A DNA stretch of 49,823 nt, from NCBI GenBank assembly GCA_015680685.1, contig MNCI01002923.1, positions 1,192,635-1,242,457 of the forward strand, in the 5' to 3' direction. A program made the position numbers and the translations under genes. This document shows positions 41,780 through 49,823 of this stretch, piece by piece. The notes beneath the pieces were generated by a model that saw only the letters and a program-made list of their open reading frames with translations, did not search any database and had not been told where the DNA came from. Each line of letters opens with the position of its first letter. Position 1 is the first letter of the stretch. This DNA is from Gnetum montanum. Taxonomy: Eukaryota > Streptophyta > Gnetopsida > Gnetales > Gnetaceae.

Positions 41780-43070
41780 TATCCATCTGATGAGGGGTTG
41801 TTGGCACTAGCTCTCTTAGGCTCATGAGAAGGTTTGACTTGTTGCATGTTGACCAATAGTTTCTTGTTTGGGCTTTCAGGTTTGTAGATTAACATGGTCC
41901 CAAAAGGAAAGGTTTCATAAATTATGTAAGGTCCTTTCCATAATGTTTGGAACTTGGTTCATTGAGGTATGTGTGTGGGGTTTCAGTAAAGGACCTTGTC
42001 ACCTAGTTTAAATTTTACTTTCCTAATTCTAAGGTCATGTTGTTTCTTGTTCAATGCCTTATGCACTTCATTCAAGGATAGGGCCACCAATTGACTTTCA
42101 TCTAGCATGTTGAGATTTATAATTTTTTCTTTCTATGCTTGGCAAAGGTTAAGGTCAAGGTCACACACTATTGAAAGTGTGTAGAGCTTAGATTGGATAG
42201 GAAGAGTTAATAGTTTTCTGTGTACCAGCTCATATGGAGGGTAACCTATAGGAAGTTTCCAAGTTGAGCAGTAGGCCCAAAGGGCATCATTAAGTTGTAT
42301 GCTTGAATCTCACCTATATTTGCTAATTGTTCTTATTAGGATCCTAGTGATTTCCCTATTTGTAACCTTTCCTTGACTATTTACTTAAGGGTGGTAGGGT
42401 GTTGTTAATTTATGCTCAAACCCAAGAGTTGCATGAGTTTTTAAAGTGTAGTACCTATAAAATGAGTAATGTTATTAGAAATTAGTGCACGTGGCACCCC
42501 AAACCTATTTACAATATTTTATTGTAAAAACTAAGTACCTATAGAAGATGTATAGTTGGTGATGGCTGCTGCTTCTTCCCATTTCATATAGTAGTCAACT
42601 GCTATGAGGATGTACACGTTTTCAATTGACATGGGTATGATGGGATCCATGAAGTCAATGCCCCAGTTGTCAAAGGGCTCTAATGGTTGGACCTACTACT
42701 AAGGATTCTTCATACATGCTCTTATTCCAACATTGCATTGGTAGCAATCATAGGAGTGAAAAGTGATGAGTGTCCTAAAAAGTGTTAGCCAAAAACACCC
42801 TATCATCAGAATCTTAATGGTCCTGCACCTTTCAGCATAGAGGCCCCCACAAGGACCCTCATAACCATCCTAGAGGACACACAATTATTTAGCATCAAGA
42901 ACATACCAACAAACGAAGCCATCAGCATACACCTTGTAAAGGTATCATTTGATTTCAATGACACATTTGGCCTAATAAAGAGACTATTGCTTCTTCTTAG
43001 TATCCAACTCTTGTGGCATATCTTGAGTAAGAAAGTAGGTAAGGATTTCATCATACCAGTTAGGTTCAAC
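41780..43070 (-). pseudogene. Element R2 integrase
   Basis: The zinc-binding part has lost His/Cys positions. The core has WGIDFMDPIIPMS (first Asp), then LISNNITHFIGTT with Asn in place of the second catalytic Asp, as in R1. The C-terminal half keeps LNEVHKALNKKQHDLRIRK and LPLL-type text down to the Lys/Pro-rich end near 41,800. Stops and frameshifts throughout. Confidence 0.78.
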
Positions 43071-43640
43071 AGGTACTTGTTCGTTTATAGCACTAGCAAA
43101 GAAGAGTTCATTAGGAAACTAATATGAAAGTAGGCTCTCCTTCTCTTTATTATCCCATTGTAACTAAGACAAGTGATCAACAACTACATTCTCGATCCCC
43201 TTTCAATCTACCATCGTGAGATCAAAATTCCTATAAGATCACCAACTACCGTATGACATGGGGGGGTTACCATTGGTTTATTCATAAGGAGGTAGATTAC
43301 ATTATGATTTGTATGCACAAATACCTTGTATTTAAGTACATAGTGCCTAAATTTTTTTAAGTCATATACTATCAACATCAATTCTTTCTCTATTATGATT
43401 TAGTTCAACTGTGCACCCATAATGCTTTGGTTTGCATAGTGGATGTAATAAAGACATTTCTGGTTGTCCAACTATGTGAGCATAGCCCCAAAAACATAAT
43501 TTGATGCATCTATCATGATGTGAAAGGTTTTGAACTAGTTAGCTACCTATAGAATTATAATCTCTATGAGCTTTTGCTTGAGTTTTTAGAATGCATTTTC
43601 ACATTCCTCAGTCCAGATGAATGAAGCATATTTCTTTGTA
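43071..43640 (-). pseudogene. Element R2 RNase H domain
   Basis: Ends in VVDHLSQLQWDNKEKESLL near 43,160, directly continuing into ELFFASAINEQVPVEPNWY and the integrase, with no insertion. It shows how the R1 junction looked before the solo LTR. Confidence 0.65.
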
Positions 43641-44900
43641 AGTTTCACTAACAATTTGATGATCCTAGAGAAATTCTCTATGAAATGTCAGTAGTAACTA
43701 GTGTGTCCAAGAAATGATCAGACATCTTTAATGATTTTCCATTACCAAGTAATTTATTGGATGACCCTTGCCTTTTTAGGGTCCATCTCAATCCCTACTT
43801 TGAAATTATATGCCCCATCACAATGCCTTCCTAGACCATTAGATGGCTATTTTTCCAATTGAACTAAAGGTTGATCTCCACACACCTTTTTAGCACTTGC
43901 TCAAGGTGTTCCAAGGCTTGCTCAAATATAGTCCCATAGTTGGAGAAGTCATCCATGAAGACTTCCACCTTGCTACCGATCTACTATTAAAAGATGCCCA
44001 AAACAAGGCATTGGAATGTTGTAGGGGCATTGCACAAACCAAATGGCATCTTTTGATATGCAAAAGTCCCTTAGGGATTTATGAATGTTGTTTTTTCTTA
44101 ATCTTTGGGAGCAATCTAGATCTAGTTATAGCCACTATAACCATCCAGAATGTTGTAATAGCAATGCTCAGAGATGATGTCCAACACCTAGTTCACAAAT
44201 GGCAACAAAAAATGGTCCTTGTAAGTTGTCATGTTCAACAACCTAAGGTTAATATAGATCCTCCACTTGTCATCCTTCTTTGGCATGATCATGAGTGGGC
44301 TAGCCCACTCACTATCCACAATGAGATAAATGAAGCCCCACCTTGAGGAGTTGTTCAATATTCTTCTTGATGATTTGCTTTAGCTTGAGGTTCAACTATC
44401 ACTGCGGCTACCTATTTGGTTCCATTGAGGAATCTGTATAGATGTGATGTTGGCATATCCATGGATCAATTCCAATTAGTTTATGATATGATCAAGCAAA
44501 GGTTGTTGACCACTTTCAATAACATCTCTTTTTGTTTAGGAGAAAGATTGACATTGATTATTTGGCTTGCCATTTTTTAAAAAAACATACTCCATTCTAA
44601 TCAGTAGATTTTTCAACACAAGGGACTCCTATTTAAAGCTTTTAGGGATTTCCAACTCTTCCCAATTGGTGCTATCAAGTTCATCAACAAAGAGTTGGTG
44701 ATGAACTTCCTTTAGTTCATCCATGCCTTCAATGTAGGCACTTGTAATGTGCTCAGTGGATTGCATGCACATGGTTGAGATACTCTCAAATTTAGTGGTT
44801 AGCCACTAGGTTCCTTCTTATTTTGTGCTTATTGCATACAGACACCTTTGAAATTTTGACACATCTACATACTACCTACATGCTTTGATTTTTATTCTTT
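43641..44900 (-). pseudogene. Element R2 reverse transcriptase
   Basis: The catalytic motif is intact: VEVFMDDFSNYG, with FMDDF coded by 43,959-43,945. The connector near 44,740-44,600 has the DELEEVHHQLFVDEL-like text seen in F. An AAAATGG-rich finger region and a frame-shifted palm follow. Stops are fewer than in F, but the enzyme is still broken. Confidence 0.78.
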
Positions 44901-44959
44901 TTAGAAACTAGAGTTTCTACACGTAGTGGCATCCTGTGTCACTATATGCGATGCATGGA

Positions 44960-45340
44960 ATGTGCTTCCTCTATATCTTCCCAAAGTCATTTTCCTTGAA
45001 AATTTTCAAGTAGAGGTATCTAGTACCCAACTGCACATCAATAGTGCTTAGCTAAGCCCTTCCGATGATGATTGAGAAGTTCCCCTTGTAGTTATCAACT
45101 TGAATCACCAGGAAATCAATAGGATATGACCACTCATAGACTGTGGTCATAATATCTTCCACTATCCCCAAGGGAATACTAATGAACTAATCTGCTAACT
45201 CAAGGAAAATGTTATCTGCCTTCAAAGGAGGTAGGTTCTAGGCATTCTACATTTTATGGGAAATTAAGTTCATACCAAAACCTAAATCTAGAAGATCCTT
45301 GTAAAGCTCATTCCTAGTGATTTTCAAGTAGATTAGGGGA
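44960..45340 (-). pseudogene. Element R2 aspartic protease
   Basis: The active-site region reads LLDLGFGMNLISHKM: Asp kept, D-L-G instead of D-S/T-G. Then YPIDFLVIQVDNYKGNFSII and GRA with a stop replacing Trp. Probably inactive. Confidence 0.73.
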
Positions 45341-45559
45341 CTCCCAGGATCAGAACTCTTCTTGGAAAAAATAACTACCCTTAATCTAATTTGTAACCAT
45401 GTGGATCAACATTACAGTATGGACTTTAAAAGGTGTTTGGCTTGAAGGGGACTCAAATGATGGTGTTATAGAGGATGAAGTAAAGGTAGGGATATCAGCC
45501 ACATGTGTCCATGATGACTTTGTAGGACTATTGATTCAAAATAAAGGTCCTTTCTAGGG

Positions 45560-47970
45560 TTTGTTTTTCAAACCACTTGATTAAGGAGTCAACTATAAGT
45601 TAAGAACCCTTGTAGCATTTCATTGCTACAACTATGCTAGAATTTTATCTTGCATTGATGGAGAAGGTGGTAATTAAGTTGAGGATAGAGGAACATGTAA
45701 AGAAAAATGAGGAGGATGATAAGGATATGGGGATTCCCCTCTTAGGGATGAAGATTGAGATTTGTAGTACTCAAGAGTGATGATGTTGGAATGAAGCGTA
45801 ACTAGAAGAGTCATGTGGAGAAATGGGCTACTAAACATACTACCCATATGTATTTAGCTACCAGTAAGGGTATTACACCCTTAGTGGTGGCATCCCAAAT
45901 GATTATGGGTACTACCACTACTAATACTAATCATAAGATTATGGTGGAGCTCCACTTGGATGATAGGCTTATTGGTGGAACAGGATGGGATTGCCTAAGG
46001 ATAAGGCAATCTTGTAGATGCTTGTCTTCTTACCAATCTAGGATTTAGAGCATACACCCTGGACTTTTGCAAGTGTGACACAATAGGGAAACATCCCTTA
46101 GGATGTTCATATTGTAAAATGTTACATCCACCATCATCATCTATTTTAGTATCCACAACCTCCTCTATAGCAATAACTTTTCCCTTACTCCTTTGTTGGG
46201 CACATTCAGCTTCCTTCCTTCTTCTGCAATCACATTTACTACTTTGCCTTTTGAATTCCACTACTATTTTTAGAGTAGTTTGGATCCTTTCATTCAAAGA
46301 GTCCTACATTTTATCCACCTTAGCTGAAATTTTAAAAACATATTTTTGGATTAACAAGATCTTTTTTTGCAGCACCTCATCAAGTAATGCCTCCTCATTG
46401 TCATAGAACTGGACCTTCCTTTTACATATGGAAGGATCTCAGTTAAACTCCTTCATACATTTTATTTTTCTCAACTCTCCTTCTTCTTTGGCAAACTACT
46501 TAATTAGCCCTTGGATTTGATGAACCCTTAATTCTAAAAGTCTCCCTGGGGAATAAACTCCAAGAGTTCTCCTTGTTTCTGATTAGAACCCAACTATGAT
46601 ATGCTAGAGCTGCTCCCTTTGAGAAAATTCATGGCCAGGGCATCAGTGAAAGAAAAAATAGTACCTACTCATGGTCGCATTGAAGGAGCCATGTGTTCAT
46701 TATCTCCACCCTTGGATTTTCTTACACTGACACACTAGAGTGCATTTGATACTTTTCATTAAAAAGCTCAAGCATTGTACTCCATTGTCTAATTGATTCC
46801 AGCTCCAATGAATACCAACTTTCTGCTTCTTTGATCAATGTCCTTGGAAACAACTTTAATTTTTTCCATTCATTTCAATGTTCTATAATGCATAGGCATC
46901 ATGAAAGACTTGAAGGTAATTCTATGAATCTAAGTTATGTTCTCCTTCAAACTTAGGAATATTTTTCATATCTAGCAATTTGATATGACTATCTTTCACA
47001 TGCCTTGTTCGGATCCTCATGGCCTCTACAATGTTCAACATGTTTCTTGTTGCAAGTAAAGGCTCATTATAGTCATAGCCCCTATGATGGGAATGATGCT
47101 TATGATGTCCTCTACTATCCCTTCATTCTCCATGGTGGGCCTTCCTTGATTTCCCATTCCCTATGTCTCTACTTTTCTAGTAGGATCAATGGTCATCCCC
47201 ATCCCACTAATCACCTCCATCATAATCTTGTCCTCTACAAATTTAGTTAAAGTTTGAGAAGGAAGATGAGGATGAGAACAATGAAGGTGAGGATGGAGGA
47301 GAGCCACCACTAGTGTTGTGTCTGCTACCCCCTCCTCATTGGTCACGACTACGTTCATGATGTTTGTCATCATCATGATGCTTATAACTACCCCTACCTT
47401 GACTCCTTTCTTTGGGACATCCATGGTCATGGGAACTATTTTTCCCAAAACTAGGATTGTTTACATTGGATTGTAAATTTTGGTTGGGGTCCCCTTCATC
47501 AAAGAAGAGGGAAGGAGAGTCAGTAAATTGAGAACCATGAGAGAAGGAATCCTTTCCTTCCTTTTGGCCTAGCAGTAACAAGGGATTTGTGAACGGGTTC
47601 CCCTTTGACACCTTGTAACAAACTTCTTGTCACTGATCTTTCTTATGGTGTACTTCAATGGGATGATATCTCAATAGTCATGATCCTCCATAATGTATTT
47701 AGCATTAAGTCCTATAATGCCCAATCTCATGAGATTTTGAAGAAGCATTGTAGGAACAAATTGATCAGGTAACAACATGATGTTTCCCTCCATGTTCCTC
47801 TAGCACATCTATTCATCTTAGTGTATGATGAAGGTGACATCCAAAGTGTATTCATCTAGATGCATATAAACTTGGCATTGTTGAGGCATTGTTGCTCTTA
47901 AGCCTTCTTACTGTTGATTGGAATTTTGCATGTATCGCAATGGAGATTCATCCTTGTGAGAAGAAGCCAT
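45560..47970 (-). pseudogene. Element R2 Gag
   Basis: Start ATG at 47,970 (MASSHKDESPLRY), then LDEYTLDVTFIIH and NIMLLPDQFVPTMLL. The His/Ser-rich part (47,611-47,250) includes HHDDDKHHERSRDQ. The Gag core lies at about 47,000-46,500 (NIPKFEGEHNLDS, ATMSRYYFFFHRCPGH). A Lys/Arg-rich stretch and CNILQYEHPKGCFPIVSHL (about 46,150-46,090) follow inside the longest open piece (46,297-45,995). Confidence 0.75.
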
Positions 47971-48087
47971 ATGGGAAATTTAATAATAATGTATTTGGTT
48001 GATTTAATATTTTATCTTTGACAGGTTCGTTACAATGTCACTGAAAAATTTCACTAACTTTTAGATAGTGCACAAAGCTTACTAAAT

Positions 48088-48105
48088 TCCCCAACAACAG
48101 TGCTA
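48088..48105 (-). promoter_or_regulatory. Primer-binding site of R2, tRNA-Asp type
   Basis: Sense TAGCACTGTTGTTGGGGA, one base after the LTR; 13 of 18 match the tRNA-Asp complement. The five differences are two G-to-A and three C-to-T. Confidence 0.8.
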
Positions 48106-48106
48106 A

Positions 48107-48944
48107 TGATGAGCAATGAGTAGTCCCTACATCCAACCATACGAATCACTAGCATTCACTAAGAGATCTAGTCAAATTCTATATACTTTAGCTCTCTAGG
48201 TGCATTGGGTCTAGGTATTGAATTAGAATAGACAAGATTGTTGTCTTCTCAATTTTATTGTGAGGCTCAAAGGCATGGTTAAGTGTAACTGAGATATTTG
48301 ATTTTTATCATTTTATGTTTTAATGTTTTAATCACCTAAGTGCTAAAATAAAGTAATTTAATGTTTAATTAACAAATAACTAATTAATATTTAACTAATC
48401 CTAGCAAACATATCCATTCCCACTTTCTATACACATCCTAAACACATTGCAATGCTACTGGGTTACTAAGTGTTAAGCACTGCTAGGATTATCAAGCATT
48501 AATGTATGCTCGAAGTGGTCATACCTACGTTTATTATTTAATTCTACTAATTCTTAGTTAAAATTCATTAAAGTAAAGTGCATGAATTATAAATGAATTA
48601 AGTAAACATTAAGTTAATATCTAAGTGCTACAAGGTTTATGAAGAAAGCTTGTATTTATTGCTAGTCACACCAAGGTGCTTAGGTACACTAGTGCTTGAA
48701 TAAAGATCCATACACTTATAACTCCTCCTATGAGCACTTAGAAAAATATTCTAACTTTCGGAAGAAAAACTATAAGAGCTCTACTATAACTAATAATCAG
48801 ATGCCATAAATGTAGTTTATGCATGCACATTTATAGGTGAAATCAAACATTGCATCAATTCATATGCATTAATGCATCAAATCATGCATTGACAAGATCA
48901 CATCAACAAGATCCCATAGATGTAGGCCTAGATACAATTCATCA
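48107..48944 (-). repeat. Element R2 5' LTR (838 bp)
   Basis: On the minus strand it starts TGATGAATTG (48,944) and ends TTGCTCATCA (48,107), the best-preserved terminus of the family. It aligns with the F LTRs and 27,196-28,075 in TATA region, the AAAGTTAGAATATTTTTCT block and the AT core. Confidence 0.85.
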
Positions 48945-49758
48945 ATTAGCAAAAGTAAAAGTAAATGTATGGACATTGGTAGTTGAGAATCAAAAATCTC
49001 TCAATTGAAGAGGTGTGAGCAATAAGGTAGAAGTTAGAAATTAAGATCGTTGGCTAAAAAAAGGAGGCGCTAAAGTATGAGCAACTTAAAAATTATTATG
49101 GGGACATGAAATAGAAGATAAATGAGAAGGAAATTTAACTAGCCAAAGCTAAGATATATGAAGCCCTCTAGCAACTCCAAGGTGATGCATGGTAACCCAT
49201 CTTTTATGAACTTAATGCCTACAATAAAGCCAAAATTCACATGAAGGAGATGAAAATTAAAGAGATGACCCAGTACATAGAATTCACCAATATCTACTAT
49301 GCTAATTTTACCATGCTTATCATTGGAAGGTCAAGGTCTAAATTGGAGAAGTATGTGATCAAGTTGTGTTGCACGAGAATGAGTTTAAGCTTCCTAAGAA
49401 GGCATGCTAAAAATTAGGACTAAATGTCAAGGAAAATTTTGTAGATCAACAAATAGTCTCTAATAACCTAGCCATAGGAATCAGCAACTATTAGAATCTA
49501 AGGAACATAGTAAAGATGTTTGACATTGAATACAAACAATTTGCTACTTGGGTTATTAATGCTCATGAGATGTTCCCTACTTTGCCTTGTCCTTGGAATG
49601 TGCCTAGTACTCTAGGTGAAACATTTTGGCTAATATATGATCCCAAGATCAAGGAGAAGATGAGAACCTTAATCAATGCATTCTAGCTAAAATTAGCAAC
49701 AACTGAGTAGTCGAAACCTTTACTAAGACATGAGGAGCCACTACGTAACACCACTTGA
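48945..49758 (+). pseudogene. Element E4: C-terminal part of the extra ORF
   Basis: Plus strand. ENEFKLPKKAC, NLAIGISNY and FDIEYKQFATWVINAHEM correspond to F text at 23,860-24,080; PCPWNVPSTLGETF corresponds to F's DVPWIVND and R1's YPWDVPTFSH; IKEKMRTLINAF corresponds to R1's VEKMKALLDTF. It ends with a stop at 49,758. It is the third copy of the ORF here and shows that R2 inserted into another family member. The E4 3' LTR should lie beyond the window. Confidence 0.7.
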
Positions 49759-49823
49759 GGCATGTGTCTTGGTCCTTTTTTGTGCATATTTGTGCAAATC
49801 AACTTTTTGTGATGTGTAAAAAT
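49759..49823 (+). other. E4 3' untranslated start, window end
   Basis: Non-coding sequence after the E4 ORF stop; too short to say more. Confidence 0.4.

Larger units (their letters stand above)
41315..48944 (-). mobile_element. Element R2: Athila-like Ty3 retrotransposon, 5' part only
   Basis: Minus strand: 5' LTR 48,107-48,944, primer site, gag, protease, RT, RNase H, integrase, then about 450 bp of spacer up to the R1 5' block at 41,314. No extra ORF or 3' LTR directly attached. Most likely R1 landed in its spacer. R2 itself entered the extra ORF of E4, whose 3' part resumes at 48,945. Confidence 0.82.

Noticed and set aside
43897-44346. A 149-codon plus-strand open frame
   Set aside because: It lies antisense to the R2 reverse transcriptase, whose FMDDF motif is coded on the minus strand at 43,945-43,959. 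It is a shadow frame.

Overview
The window reads as plant nuclear DNA made almost entirely of old, nested, decayed Ty3-type LTR retrotransposons. No intact host gene, rRNA or tRNA was recognised. The composition is AT-rich, every internal region except one protease frame is riddled with stops, and the elements are long (12 to 14 kb). This suits a very large plant genome with little DNA turnover; a conifer or other gymnosperm is my best guess, but that is inference.

Layout from left to right. Bases 1-750 hold the end of a gag-pro frame with an intact retropepsin site. Bases 750-5,000 hold a short kinase-loop-like frame, a decayed unidentified ORF, an LTR-like block with a TATA box, and a second decayed ORF ending in an acidic tail. 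Bases 5,163-5,520 are a 50-bp minisatellite. Bases 5,560-11,291 are element A (minus strand, gag-protease plus one 1.6-kb LTR whose U3 is full of hairpins). Bases 11,292-12,917 are mostly unassigned, with a possible LINE remnant. Bases 12,918-25,472 are element F (plus strand), complete from end to end with CCTTA target duplications and 0.9-kb LTRs. Bases 25,473-27,195 are unassigned. Bases 27,196-41,314 are element R1 (minus strand), related to F, with mismatched LTRs and interrupted by a solo LTR of the A family at 34,512-35,867 (target duplication ATACC). Bases 41,315-48,944 are element R2 (minus strand), 5' LTR to integrase only. Bases 48,945-49,823 are the 3' end of the extra ORF of a fourth element, E4 (plus strand).

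F, R1 and R2 belong to one family. The order is LTR, tRNA-Asp-type primer site one base after the LTR, gag, protease, reverse transcriptase, RNase H, integrase, a 1.5-2.1-kb T-rich spacer, a large extra ORF of about 940-950 codons, then LTR. The primer site and the ORF after integrase resemble the Athila branch of Ty3 elements. Element A has a Tat/Ogre-like gag. None of the copies can be autonomous: F has MEDF instead of MDDF in reverse transcriptase, R1 has MNDF, R1 and R2 have lost the second integrase aspartate, and all three protease sites are changed. I found no convincing new host system. The points most worth checking are the conserved extra ORF, the chimeric R1 junction, the hairpin-rich LTRs and the decay pattern.
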